Source: an uncultured Lachnospiraceae bacterium (GTDB lineage Bacteria; Bacillota; Clostridia; Lachnospirales; Lachnospiraceae). From it: a DNA stretch of 64,000 nt. Positions 34,904 through 43,886 of the stretch are shown in pieces. Made by a program: the position numbers and the translations under genes. Within the stretch, counting starts at the first letter, position 1. Every line of letters starts with the position of its first letter. The notes below the pieces were generated by a model, which saw nothing but the letters and a program-made list of their open reading frames with translations, did not search any database and was not told the DNA's origin. Where the stretch lies: positions 51,819-115,818 of the forward strand of contig CAJTXA010000013.1 of NCBI GenBank assembly GCA_910579865.1. Direction: 5' to 3'.

Positions 34904-36862
34904 CTATCTATCCTCCACCATAGGAATCAACATATTTTTTTCCAGCTCTTCCCTTGATAAAAACGGTGCCAAATCCTCTAATGGTGGGGAAACTAATGTT
35001 CCATCTTCTAACCGTTTTGTAGCAGACTTTGGTTCAAATTTCTGATCGATTGAAACCATAACCTCACAAATTGCTGGTCCCTTTATTGCAAGTGTTTTCT
35101 CAATCTGTTCTCCAAGTTGCTCATTCTTTTCTATCTTTATATAAGGATACCCATAGGCACCTGCTAATTTTTCCATCTCTGGAAAACTTAAATCACCACT
35201 ATCATATCCAATTCCTACAAATGGCTCTCCAAAAAAATTACTCTGTGTCTGTCGAATCGAATGATAACCATGATTATTAATCAAAAATATTTTTATTGGC
35301 ATCTGATGATGAATAATTGTCTGTAACTCCTGTAAATTCATCTGAATACTTCCATCTCCAGTCACTAATATAATATCCAAATGATTCTCAATTTCTTTTT
35401 TATCCAAACAATCTGTTTTATTTTCTCTATAAATTTGCTTTCCCTCTTTATCCATTGTTGGCTGTGCTTTTCTTAAAACCTGATTTCCATATGCTGCTAC
35501 ACATGCACCTATTGCTGCTGGAAGATCATACCCCATAGAAGCTATTGCGGAATTAATAATAAAACGTTGTCCTTTCTTTATAATATAACCATGACTGCCA
35601 ACTACACAAGCAGAACCATTTCCTACAACTGTAATCTGATTTTCAGAAAGACGACCGCTTAATTCTTTTATTAATGCATATACATTTACACAAGATTGCT
35701 CTTTATAATGTTTCTTTTGTATAACAGGATAATTCTTTTTCCAATTCCTACATATAGTAAGCCATTCTTCTTCTTGAAACCATTTCTTATCTGTCTCTTT
35801 TTCTATGGTTTCTTTTTTTAATTCTTCTTCTAATTTTTCCAAAAAATCTTTTGCATCAGCATGAATTGGCATCTCACAGTGAAGTACTGGTTTCTTCATC
35901 TCCTCTGCATCTGCATCCACCATAATTACAAAAGCCTCTCTTGCCCAAGTTTTTACATGATATCCAACCTGACGAATACTTAGACGATTTCCAATCGCAA
36001 GAATCAAATCACTATTTTGCACAGCAAAATTCCCTGCACGATCGCCCATAATTCCACCACGTCCCACATAAAGAGGATGTGTATCATAAATCGCATCAAT
36101 GCTATCCCATGCTGTTACTACAGGAATATTTAGATGTTCTATTATTCTTTCTAATACAGCATGTCCCCTGGCAATCCGAATTCCATTTCCTGCATAAAGT
36201 ATAGGTCTTTTCGCTTTTTTTATCTTTGTAAGTACAATTTTTACAGTTTCCTCTTCTACCTTAGATGGAAGTTCTTTTTGATTCTCTTTTTGGTAGGTTT
36301 CTGGATCAAATCCTATCTGATCCTCTGTTTCAATATAACTTCCCTGAATATCAACTGGAATATCCAACCAACAAGGACCTGGCCTTCCTATTTGTGCAAT
36401 ATAAAGTGCCTTTTCTACACAATAGCGAATTCTAGCTGGATCAATTACCATTTCACAATACTTTGTCATAGAATGAACTGCTTTTGTAATATCAAATTCT
36501 TGATCTCCCATTGCCCGCAAATTCAAACCTGTACTGCGAGCTGTTGTATCATAACGCACTTGTCCAGATAAAATAAACATTGGAATAGAATCTAAATATC
36601 CCCCTACTACTCCCGTAATAGCATTTGTTCCTCCTGGCCCTGTCGTAACACAAACCGCTGCTATTTTATTATAAATCCTTGCATAACTTTCTGCTGCAAT
36701 TGCACAAGCCTGCTCATGATGATTGTAAATACAGGTCAAACCTTCCTGATGTCCTAAACCATCATTTAGATGCATAGCACCACCACCTGTAACAGTAAAT
36801 ACATGAGAAATCCCATGCTCTACTAATAACTGTGCAATATAATTCGATACCTTTATCCTCAT
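34904..36862 (-). CDS. ThDP-dependent acetolactate-synthase-like enzyme of the polysaccharide operon
   Basis: 652 residues from ATG 36862, eight bases after AGGAGG (a GTG two codons earlier is too close). The N-terminal Pyr domain has the catalytic Glu in NHHEQACAIAAESYAR; the C-terminal PP domain has the ThDP motif VTGDGSIQMN ending in LINNHGY. An extra 30-35 residues (PTMDKEGKQIYRENKTDC...) interrupt the region before VTGDGS. True acetolactate synthase sits with ilv genes; here it opens a polysaccharide operon next to an SDR, as the YerE-YerF pair does in yersiniose synthesis, where YerE adds a two-carbon branch to a keto-sugar. Such a role is inferred, and the CDP-sugar genes expected for it are not in the window. 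Confidence 0.78.
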   Translation of the reverse strand: MRIKVSNYIAQLLVEHGISHVFTVTGGGAMHLNDGLGHQEGLTCIYNHHEQACAIAAESYARIYNKIAAVCVTTGPGGTNAITGVVGGYLDSIPMFILSGQVRYDTTARSTGLNLRAMGDQEFDITKAVHSMTKYCEMVIDPARIRYCVEKALYIAQIGRPGPCWLDIPVDIQGSYIETEDQIGFDPETYQKENQKELPSKVEEETVKIVLTKIKKAKRPILYAGNGIRIARGHAVLERIIEHLNIPVVTAWDSIDAIYDTHPLYVGRGGIMGDRAGNFAVQNSDLILAIGNRLSIRQVGYHVKTWAREAFVIMVDADAEEMKKPVLHCEMPIHADAKDFLEKLEEELKKETIEKETDKKWFQEEEWLTICRNWKKNYPVIQKKHYKEQSCVNVYALIKELSGRLSENQITVVGNGSACVVGSHGYIIKKGQRFIINSAIASMGYDLPAAIGACVAAYGNQVLRKAQPTMDKEGKQIYRENKTDCLDKKEIENHLDIILVTGDGSIQMNLQELQTIIHHQMPIKIFLINNHGYHSIRQTQSNFFGEPFVGIGYDSGDLSFPEMEKLAGAYGYPYIKIEKNEQLGEQIEKTLAIKGPAICEVMVSIDQKFEPKSATKRLEDGTLVSPPLEDLAPFLSREELEKNMLIPMVEDR

Positions 36863-36911
36863 GGTCACATCCTCCTGGTAAAATTTTACTTGAACAAATC
36901 CAATTAGTCTT

Positions 36912-36940
36912 ATTTTACCCGATTCTGCAATTTAATTCAA
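36912..36940 (-). promoter_or_regulatory. Sigma-A promoter of the region-3 polysaccharide operon
   Basis: Minus-strand TTGAAT (36940-36935), 17-base spacer, TAAAAT (36917-36912). It predicts a leader of about 42 bases before the ThDP gene start. No similarly good promoter was noticed within the 18 kb downstream, so the operon may run from here to the terminator at 18951. Confidence 0.65.
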
Positions 36941-36957
36941 TCATTTTCCATTAGAAG

Positions 36958-37191
36958 CTACATTTCAGCAAAGAAATCCATTAAGGAAACCTCTAAACCA
37001 CGACAGATTCCCTGTAATGTACCTAAAGTTGGATTTTGAATCCTTCCACTAATTAAATTCATAATTGTTGACATTGGAATATCTGCTCGATCCGCAATTC
37101 GATAATAAGTAACTGCCTTCTCTCTACTAAGTTCCACTATACGTTGTCCTACTGTTTTTTCTTTATAGTCTGATCTTCTGTAATTATTCAT
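36958..37191 (-). CDS. Small XRE-family helix-turn-helix regulator
   Basis: 77 residues from ATG 37191, seven bases after GAGGGG; a longer reading from 37215 is rejected. The HTH runs over residues 10-65: VGQRIVELSREKAVTYYRIADRADIPMSTIMNLISG with NPTLGTLQGICRGLEVSLMDFF. There is no second domain, so it is a minimal DNA-binding dimer. It is the gene immediately before the polysaccharide operon promoter (36940), in the same direction, and may regulate that operon or itself; a tandem 10-mer lies upstream of its promoter. Confidence 0.88.
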   Translation of the reverse strand: MNNYRRSDYKEKTVGQRIVELSREKAVTYYRIADRADIPMSTIMNLISGRIQNPTLGTLQGICRGLEVSLMDFFAEM

Positions 37192-37269
37192 AAACTTCCC
37201 CTCGATTCTGTTCACATTCCTTGCTATTTCCCCATTTATTTCCCCTTTTTCCCATTTTTTCTAAGTTCT

Positions 37270-37298
37270 ATTATTCTATAACAAAGAATTTGTGTCAA
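37270..37298 (-). promoter_or_regulatory. Sigma-A promoter of the XRE regulator gene
   Basis: Minus-strand TTGACA (37298-37293), 17-base spacer, AATAAT (37275-37270); 6/6 at -35 and 5/6 at -10. The leader to the ATG at 37191 is about 70 bases. Confidence 0.75.
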
Positions 37299-37315
37299 TT
37301 AGCATTTTATTACAA

Positions 37316-37335
37316 GAATTTTGTCGAATTTTGTC
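37316..37335. repeat. Tandem 10-base repeat upstream of the XRE promoter
   Basis: GAATTTTGTC occurs twice head to tail, 18 bases upstream of the -35 of the XRE promoter and 70 bases from an opposing plus-strand promoter. Spacing of one helical turn suits a regulator binding site on one DNA face. Confidence 0.5.
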
Positions 37336-37405
37336 ACTATTTCTGTTTTTATCTAATTTTGTTAGCTAATAGATTAAATAATTAACCTATTCTATGTATA
37401 AAAGA

Positions 37406-37434
37406 TTGTCGAATGATAATTCTTATGTTATAAT
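37406..37434 (+). promoter_or_regulatory. Orphan sigma-A promoter (probable small RNA promoter)
   Basis: TTGTCG, 17-base spacer, TATAAT, with TG one base before the -10 (extended -10). Points away from the XRE gene and has no plus-strand open frame downstream. Confidence 0.65.
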
Positions 37435-37440
37435 TTCTCT

Positions 37441-37496
37441 ATCCTTTGTATTTCTTCTTTTACTTAATAAATGCGGGAAACCGCATCCATTTTTTT
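37441..37496 (+). ncRNA. Putative small RNA, about 56 bases
   Basis: Starts about seven bases after the orphan -10 and ends at a textbook terminator: ATGCGG-GAAA-CCGCAT (37471-37486) followed by seven T (37490-37496). Nothing downstream on this strand could be its mRNA target in cis. Read-through would extend it past the CTTATCC/GGATAAG hairpin (37512-37529) to the terminator at 37531-37578, giving about 140 bases. I do not recognise the RNA. Confidence 0.5.
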
Positions 37497-37530
37497 ACAT
37501 TCAATTCGATACTTATCCTTATGGATAAGA

Positions 37531-37578
37531 AAAAAAACTTTAGTAGAGGGCATTTTTCCCTCTTACTAAAGTTTTTTT
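37531..37578. terminator. Strong terminator after the PrsA-like gene
   Basis: A 20-base stem (AAAAAAACTTTAGTAGAGGG with one bulge in the other arm) and a T-tract on both strands. On the minus strand it lies about 36 bases after the stop of the foldase gene; on the plus strand it is a second stop for the small RNA. Confidence 0.85.
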
Positions 37579-37613
37579 CTTTTTCGAATCCTATGCTTTA
37601 AATAACAGTTATC

Positions 37614-38909
37614 CTATGATGTACTCTCTTGTACACTTTCGGAATCTGATGTAATTTCTTCGGTTATAGTTGTTTCTGTTGTTTCTTGTTTTACCAAATA
37701 TTCCAAGTCTCCCTTTTGATCCACAACTGTATAATCTGCTTTCAATTCTGTCACATACTCACTAACTGCTTGATTTACCAACCGTTCTGAAATAGTTTCT
37801 CGACAAGATTCATCATAATTTCGTCCTTCAAACCGAACAATATAAATCACATGATTTTCTGTATCCTCTACTTTTGTTAGTTCTCCCTTTTCTCGTTCTT
37901 CTTGGTACAGCCATTCTACATATTGATTGGAAACAGAAAAATAGGTTGCATCTTGATGAAAGGAATGTTCGGAATCTTTCTCAATATAGTTTGCTTTTTG
38001 CTCTTCATTTGCATATTCTGCGCATAATGTTTCAAAATCCTCTCCTGCTTTTAAACGCTGTATCATTTCTTCCGCTTTTGTATTTAATTCACTCATGGCT
38101 GCAGATATTGTTTCTTCTGATGCGTCTTCTTCTAATACAGCTTGAAATGGAAATTCATAATAATCTACTTTATCATAATTATTTTTATTTTCTTCATAAT
38201 AAGAAGTAATTTCTTCTTCTGATGGAGCCATTGTTTCTTTTAAATGATTAGAATAAGCAGAGACAAATAACATCTCTTTTATAAAAGGCTCTATATTACT
38301 TTGTGTCGCATAAGTTCCAAAAGAAGCAGTATAGTACTTTGCCACAGAAAGTTTTGCTTCAGAAGCAGCACTATGAATACTTTCTAGATAAGAATTATAA
38401 TCTTCTGTCACATCATATTCAAATCCCTGTGCTTTTGCATCATCAAAAACCGCTTTTATTTCTTTTACACTATCAACAGCCATCTGATCAAAATTGTCCT
38501 TCCAAGTCAGATTACCACTATAATTTTGCTCTGCATAATCCTTCTTCAAATCTAGTCCCATATAGGAAAGGTAAGAATAATACGTATTAATATAATTATT
38601 TGCTGTACTATTGTAATAATAATCATATTCTAATTTTGTCAATTCATGATTTCCAACTGTAATATAAGTATCCTTTAAGGCGGCTTGTTTTTTTACAACA
38701 GATTGAATTGTAATTCCTGTTAAAATACATACCAAACAAATTCCTGTTAATGTTATTCCTAATTTCCATCGACGTGCTGTCAATTTCTCTTTTTCTTCTT
38801 GTATTCGCCTTGCTTCCATCTTTCGATCATATTTGGTTATTACTTTTTCTTTTTTTTCTGTTTGTGTTGTTGCTTGTTTTTTCTTTCCTTTGTTATTTTG
38901 ATTTTTCAT
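37614..38909 (-). CDS. Membrane-anchored PrsA/SurA-like peptidyl-prolyl isomerase-type foldase
   Basis: 431 residues. A charged cytosolic N-terminus of about 48 residues, one membrane helix (LGITLTGICLVCILTGITI, about 50-68), then an external SurA/PrsA-like N-domain and a parvulin-like region near 245-380 (ASEETISAAMSEL, LKAGEDFETLCAEYA, VIYIVRFEGR). Several parvulin active-site positions seem weak, so it may act as a chaperone more than an isomerase. The tail is Thr/Ser/Glu-rich. Clear GGAGG site at the ATG. It is the last gene of the run from guanine deaminase and is followed by a strong terminator. Confidence 0.75.
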   Translation of the reverse strand: MKNQNNKGKKKQATTQTEKKEKVITKYDRKMEARRIQEEKEKLTARRWKLGITLTGICLVCILTGITIQSVVKKQAALKDTYITVGNHELTKLEYDYYYNSTANNYINTYYSYLSYMGLDLKKDYAEQNYSGNLTWKDNFDQMAVDSVKEIKAVFDDAKAQGFEYDVTEDYNSYLESIHSAASEAKLSVAKYYTASFGTYATQSNIEPFIKEMLFVSAYSNHLKETMAPSEEEITSYYEENKNNYDKVDYYEFPFQAVLEEDASEETISAAMSELNTKAEEMIQRLKAGEDFETLCAEYANEEQKANYIEKDSEHSFHQDATYFSVSNQYVEWLYQEEREKGELTKVEDTENHVIYIVRFEGRNYDESCRETISERLVNQAVSEYVTELKADYTVVDQKGDLEYLVKQETTETTITEEITSDSESVQESTS

Positions 38910-38955
38910 TGATTCCTCCCTGTTTCATATAGTTTTTTCTATTAATAAAAACAAT

Positions 38956-41538
38956 CTATTGCTTCTTTTTTAATGCATACTCTGCTTCCTCTACAGATTC
39001 ATATCCATAAAATTCAGCCGTATTTTCCATAATTAAATAAGCTAAATTCAAATTTCGACGAGCTAATTCTACTATAAATCGCCCATAAATTTCTAATGTT
39101 TGATCGGAATATGTTCCTAATTCTCCTCTTAAATAAGTTTCATACGATGTTTCCCATAGCGTATCTTCTGTTGTATGAATTTTTCTCGAATTCTTTGCCA
39201 TATAAGGATATTTTTTTGCAAACTCTTCCATCCAGGCTACTTGAATTTTAATAACTTCTTCTTGAAGAACAATTCTCCCCATATCTCGTTCTGGAAGCAA
39301 TACTTTCCACTTTTCATATTCTTCAGGTGCAGTCGACTCCATCATACGAGCGTATTTTTCCATAATCAAATTACATCCATTTTGTTTTGCAGTCAAAAGA
39401 TCCTCTAAATAACAAATAAGAAGTTCCCGACTCCAAGTAAGATATTGACTTTTCCTCATAATCTGAAATGTCTTCCAATCCTCCTGACATTCTGCTCTTT
39501 TTCCTTCATTTTCTATTTCTTGAAATTGCTGCCACTCAAAATGCACAATTCTAGAAACTAGATCTAAATGCTCTCCTTTCTCTTTTTTCCAAGCCTGAAA
39601 TTCTTCTTTTGTTCTTCCAGCCTTTAATATTTTCTTTCCACCAAGTAAAATATCCTTAGCATGAGAGGCTAGATATGTTGTATCTTCCTCTACCAATTCC
39701 TGTCGTTGTAATTCAGCTAATAGATAACGTGCCACTATCTCAATTGTCAATGCAATTGAATCAGCTCCATTTACTTCTTCTGCACAATAAACAACATCTT
39801 TCCATGCCTCTCTTTGATCTGGCATATCTGCTACTGCATCCAAAATATCTCCAATTTCTGGCAAAAGTGGCAGATATGTGATACCTTTTCGTAACCATTT
39901 ATAATAAGGCTCATAAGTACGATTTAATAGATAAACAATTCGCATGGTATGCACCATCCACTCAGCCAATGAAATCTTTGCTGTTACATAATCCTTTCTT
40001 GCCATCATACGTGGATAATTATATTGCCCACATTGTGAAAAATACGTCAGTTCTTCTGCCAACCGATAGCGAAATACTTCTTCTGGATAATACTCCTTTA
40101 ATTTTTTCCGAATAGCAGAGAAAATCCCAGCATCATCCCGAAATACTTCCCCATTTGTGGCAGCAGCCAATGCTCCATCTGATATCTGTATCCAATTTTC
40201 TATCTGTTCTGGTATTTTTGACTGTGCTAAAAAATAACGATAAAATTCATGAATTGTTCTAACTCCACGTCGTTTCTTTTTTTGCTGTGCATCCTGCCTA
40301 TCCTGAGCGTTTTCTTTGGCGGTATCCTTTGCTGTATATTTTTCAAGAAGTTCCTCATAAGCTTTTTGAAGCTCTTCTCCAATTGTCCAATTTAGCTCTT
40401 CTGGTATCCATAGACAGAATCCAAGCTCGTAGTCGTGATCGACAGAAAGATTGTCATCATAGCCAAAACACTCGGAACCTTCTCCTACTAACCCTACTGC
40501 AATCTGCTGCTCATACTCTGGAAAACGTGTATGAATCATTGGTGCGCCATATGTTTCATAAAATTCCTTGCACTTTGTCAGATAAAGTCCTACTTTCTTT
40601 AACTCTTCCTGTTCTTCTGCTGTATCTTGATTTTCTATCTTTTCTTGTTCTTCTTTTGTAACCTTTTCTCTTCTATTTTGTTCGTTTTTTTGCTCCTGTT
40701 TCTCTTTTTGTAATTTAAGCTCTTGTTTTCGTTCTTCTTCTTGTAATTTTAAAGCTTCTTTTGCTTTCAGTCGATTTGCAGCAACCCTTTTATATGCTTC
40801 TGTTCTTCCTACATTTTGCTCTAATTCCTCCATTGCCCTACTATAATAGTAAATGGCATCCTGTTGTCTTCCACTAAGATAGCAAGCATCTCCAGCCGCT
40901 GCCAATGCTGCACTATAATGGAAATCCCTTCCACCATCTTCCTCATAAATTGCAAGTCCTTGACTTAAATGTTTTTGTGCTTCCTCCATCTCTTTTAAAT
41001 GCATCAAGGTAACTGCCAAATTGGTATGTGTAGTTGCCTGCTCAATCTTTGCTTCTTCATAAAGTGTTACAATTGCAAGTGCTTTATAAAGTGATTTTTT
41101 TGCATATTCAAATTCACCCATCTCCTGATAAAGTAAACTCCAATTATTATAGAGACTGGCAAAGCGAAAATCATAGGGATCTAAATCCTGATCATAAATT
41201 ACTTCTACTGTTTGATAACACTCCATTGCATCCTCAAGATGTCCAAAAGCTCGATATGCATTCCCAATATTTAGAATCGAAGTTGCATAGGGAACCGTTC
41301 CCTCCATCTCCAAATCCCGCATCAAAGTAATCAACTGGCTGCAGTATCCCATTCCTTTTTCTACCTTACTCGTATCTCGGCAAAATCCAATCATTTCGTT
41401 TACTAATGTAATAATTGAAGATACATCCCCTTCTTCTAATGCTTCCTCTATATTTTGTTCTAAAAATGCATCAATTTGTTCCAAGCTGCATCCTCCAAAC
41501 ATAGTATCATACTTATCCAAGATCTGATTAATATCCAT
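38956..41538 (-). CDS. TPR protein with DUF4037 nucleotidyltransferase-like domain
   Basis: 860 residues. TPR helices span about 60-260 (FGHLEDAMECYQTVEVIYD and ...EFEYAKKSLYKALAIV are typical). A Lys/Glu/Gln coiled linker covers about 262-310. The C-terminal part (about 320-860) is DUF4037-like; VGLVGEGSECFGYDDNLS then VDHDYELGF resembles the GS...DxD signature of pol-beta-type nucleotidyltransferases, followed by an all-helical region as in kanamycin-nucleotidyltransferase-like proteins. Substrate unknown; it could modify a small molecule, RNA or protein. It sits between RNase HI and the foldase gene in a head-to-tail run with short gaps. Confidence 0.72.
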   Translation of the reverse strand: MDINQILDKYDTMFGGCSLEQIDAFLEQNIEEALEEGDVSSIITLVNEMIGFCRDTSKVEKGMGYCSQLITLMRDLEMEGTVPYATSILNIGNAYRAFGHLEDAMECYQTVEVIYDQDLDPYDFRFASLYNNWSLLYQEMGEFEYAKKSLYKALAIVTLYEEAKIEQATTHTNLAVTLMHLKEMEEAQKHLSQGLAIYEEDGGRDFHYSAALAAAGDACYLSGRQQDAIYYYSRAMEELEQNVGRTEAYKRVAANRLKAKEALKLQEEERKQELKLQKEKQEQKNEQNRREKVTKEEQEKIENQDTAEEQEELKKVGLYLTKCKEFYETYGAPMIHTRFPEYEQQIAVGLVGEGSECFGYDDNLSVDHDYELGFCLWIPEELNWTIGEELQKAYEELLEKYTAKDTAKENAQDRQDAQQKKKRRGVRTIHEFYRYFLAQSKIPEQIENWIQISDGALAAATNGEVFRDDAGIFSAIRKKLKEYYPEEVFRYRLAEELTYFSQCGQYNYPRMMARKDYVTAKISLAEWMVHTMRIVYLLNRTYEPYYKWLRKGITYLPLLPEIGDILDAVADMPDQREAWKDVVYCAEEVNGADSIALTIEIVARYLLAELQRQELVEEDTTYLASHAKDILLGGKKILKAGRTKEEFQAWKKEKGEHLDLVSRIVHFEWQQFQEIENEGKRAECQEDWKTFQIMRKSQYLTWSRELLICYLEDLLTAKQNGCNLIMEKYARMMESTAPEEYEKWKVLLPERDMGRIVLQEEVIKIQVAWMEEFAKKYPYMAKNSRKIHTTEDTLWETSYETYLRGELGTYSDQTLEIYGRFIVELARRNLNLAYLIMENTAEFYGYESVEEAEYALKKKQ

Positions 41539-41586
41539 ATTTTATCCCTTCTTTCTAAATAGTAACCTTCTCTGTCTAGAATTCTT

Positions 41587-42177
41587 TCAAATCCCAAGTG
41601 CTGCCTTTGCCAATTTATCTGCTCGTTCATTTAGTTCTACTCCGGTATGCGCTGCTACCTTTGTAAATGTAATGATAATTTTTTTTCGACTTTCTTGAAT
41701 AAATTTCTGATACTCTTTTGTTTTTTCTTTCTTTGCTTTCCAATCGCCATTTGCCCATCTTGCAATTCCTTCATAATCATGATAAATATGAATCTTTTTA
41801 GCTTGATGCGTAATTGCCCATTGAATGGCATGAATACTTCCAAGTATCTCTCCTGCTACATTATTCATACTAAGATATTCTTTTTCAAAACCTGTTCCAG
41901 ATAATTCCACACAAGTCCCTTGATATAAAATTACGCAGCCATAAGCATACTTTCCAATTGACGCTTCAAAACTTCCATCTACATAAGCAACCACTACCTC
42001 CTCATTTGTAAAAATCTGTTTTTCCTTTTCCTGTAAAAATTGTTCTGCCTCCTCTCTAGTTGAAAAACTTTTATAAATTGCTCCTGAGAATCCCATAACC
42101 TGTGCACTACACTCTGTCCAATTAAAATAAATCCCTGGATTTTTTCCTACTTTTACTGCGTAAAACTTCTGAGCCAT
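41587..42177 (-). CDS. rnhA: Ribonuclease HI with N-terminal RNA-DNA hybrid binding domain
   Basis: 196 residues. An N-terminal caulimovirus-type RHBD (KFYAVKVGKNPGIYFNWTECSAQVMGF and YKSFSTREEAEQFL, residues 3-50) is followed by the RNase H fold from about 60. The acidic active site is visible: D in YVDGSF, E in NNVAGEIL, D in IYHDYEG and D in NERADKLAK. It degrades RNA in RNA-DNA hybrids in the cytosol. It lies eight bases after guanine deaminase and is cotranscribed with it. Confidence 0.93.
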   Translation of the reverse strand: MAQKFYAVKVGKNPGIYFNWTECSAQVMGFSGAIYKSFSTREEAEQFLQEKEKQIFTNEEVVVAYVDGSFEASIGKYAYGCVILYQGTCVELSGTGFEKEYLSMNNVAGEILGSIHAIQWAITHQAKKIHIYHDYEGIARWANGDWKAKKEKTKEYQKFIQESRKKIIITFTKVAAHTGVELNERADKLAKAALGI

Positions 42178-42184
42178 CTCTCTC

Positions 42185-43450
42185 CTACCCTTTCTTAACC
42201 TCTCTTCCTTCCGAATAAACTGCTATAATATTCTCTTTTTTCATTCGATAAATTATTCGTTCAAATCTTTCTTTTACCGAAATTTCACGTCCAAGAGAAA
42301 TTCTATCACTATCATCCACTACAATTGCATGTAAAGGATCTCCTATACAAAATCCCTCTCCTGCGCCAAAATACTTATGTCCTGAAACAGTTCCCAAATA
42401 ATACCCTTCTGCCACAGAAAGAAAAGCTTCTTTTTCTTTCTTTTGCATCGCTCTAATTTTAGAAGAACGAATTGTCATAGTAATCACTTCTGCCATTGAA
42501 AGCTGTGCTCCTCCAGCTATATCGGAGCCTAATGTAACCCAAACCCCTTCTTTTACTAACCGTCGTATTGGAGCAATTCCACTGCAAATATTAATATTAG
42601 AATCTGCGCAATGTGCTACTACTACATTTGCCTTCTTTAAAGCAGTAATCTCCTGTTCATCAATATGAACACAATGTGCCATTATTGTATGATCCTTCCA
42701 CATCTGATGTTTTGCATAGGTTTGCCAATAGCGATCACAATCTGGCACTAATTCTTTTACCAACTGTATTTCCTCCAAATTTTCATTCATATGTGATTGG
42801 ATATAAAGTTGTCTTTCTTTTGCAAGTTCTCCTAACCAAGCCATCAATTCATCTGTACAAGAAGGTGTAAACCGTGGGGTAAGAATTGGTTTTATAAAGT
42901 GAAAACGAGTGCATCCATCCAGCCAACGAAGTGTTTCTTGTTTGGATTCTTCCGTCGTTTCTTGTAACTGCTTTCCGCCATTCCGATCCATATTTACCTT
43001 ACCCACATATCCAGTTACTCCTGCTTTTTCTAACTCTTCCATTAAAATCCACGTTGCTTCTGTATGAAGTGAAGAAAACATCACCACCCGAGTAGTTCCC
43101 CAATTGATCAAATCTGCTGCCAGTTTTTGATAGACTGCCCTTGCATATTCTTTATCCGCAAACCGAGCTTCCATCTCAAATGTATACGTATTTAGCCAAT
43201 CAAGAAGTGATAAATCCATTCCCATTCCCAACATTGGATACTGTGGTGCATGAAGATGCATATCTGCAAAAGAATGTAAAATTAAATGTTCCTTATAGTC
43301 TACTAATGGTAATAATTCCTGTTCTTTTGTCAACCGGTTTGTTACTGTAACAATCTTCCCTATATCATCCAAAACAAGAAATCCATTTTCAATAATTTTC
43401 AGTTCTCCAAATCCACTCGTACTTACAATGTTTCCTTTTATTACTTTCAT
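42185..43450 (-). CDS. guaD: Guanine deaminase (amidohydrolase family)
   Basis: 421 residues. Metal and catalytic motifs of the guanine deaminase/atrazine-chlorohydrolase-like group: DMHLHAPQYPM (two His), the QSHMNENLEEI His, MAHCVHIDEQE His and the LGSDIAGG Asp; PRFTPSC after HFIKPILT is characteristic of guanine deaminases, as is the CSGIAPIRRLVKEGV segment. It converts guanine to xanthine and ammonia. ATG 43450 follows AGGAAA. First gene of the run that continues with RNase HI. Confidence 0.9.
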   Translation of the reverse strand: MKVIKGNIVSTSGFGELKIIENGFLVLDDIGKIVTVTNRLTKEQELLPLVDYKEHLILHSFADMHLHAPQYPMLGMGMDLSLLDWLNTYTFEMEARFADKEYARAVYQKLAADLINWGTTRVVMFSSLHTEATWILMEELEKAGVTGYVGKVNMDRNGGKQLQETTEESKQETLRWLDGCTRFHFIKPILTPRFTPSCTDELMAWLGELAKERQLYIQSHMNENLEEIQLVKELVPDCDRYWQTYAKHQMWKDHTIMAHCVHIDEQEITALKKANVVVAHCADSNINICSGIAPIRRLVKEGVWVTLGSDIAGGAQLSMAEVITMTIRSSKIRAMQKKEKEAFLSVAEGYYLGTVSGHKYFGAGEGFCIGDPLHAIVVDDSDRISLGREISVKERFERIIYRMKKENIIAVYSEGREVKKG

Positions 43451-43886
43451 TCTGCTATTTTCCTTTTCTAATAAACCATTTCGCTTTACTATAATCTACA
43501 TTATAAAAATATTTCTTTTTTTATCTTTTCGTATCTATTTTTCCTTTTACCTTTGCACTTTCATATCACTATCTCTTCACCATTTCCACACCTTTATGCT
43601 ACAAACATATTTTCTCTTATCAAATATATAATTATAATCTATTTTTTGCTATATGAACAGTATTTTTCTACAAATTTCCATTTCTTATCCATTTTTCATA
43701 AAAAATTTCTTTTTTTTAATTAAATTTTTACTAGACTATTTTTATAAAAATCTAGCCTTATCTTTTTTCTAATGGTATACTAAAAAAGATTATACAATCA
43801 TAAAAATAAATTTATCTTACAAAAATATCTTTATTCTTTTATCAAACAAAATGTAACAAAAATTATATAAAATAGGAGGAATTTAT
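43451..43886. other. Divergent intergenic region between guanine deaminase and the K+/H+ antiporter
   Basis: 436 AT-rich bases with no convincing gene. The minus-strand TATAAT at 43505-43500 is a possible -10 for guanine deaminase. On the plus strand TGGTATACT (43773-43781) is an extended -10 for the antiporter, preceded by an imperfect inverted repeat with CTAGA/TCTAG ends (about 43731-43755). I looked for a c-di-AMP riboswitch, expected for K+ transport genes, and saw no such structure. Confidence 0.4.

Noticed and set aside
43451..43886. c-di-AMP (ydaO) riboswitch upstream of the K+/H+ antiporter
   Set aside because: The region is almost pure A/T without the GC-rich conserved blocks of that riboswitch.
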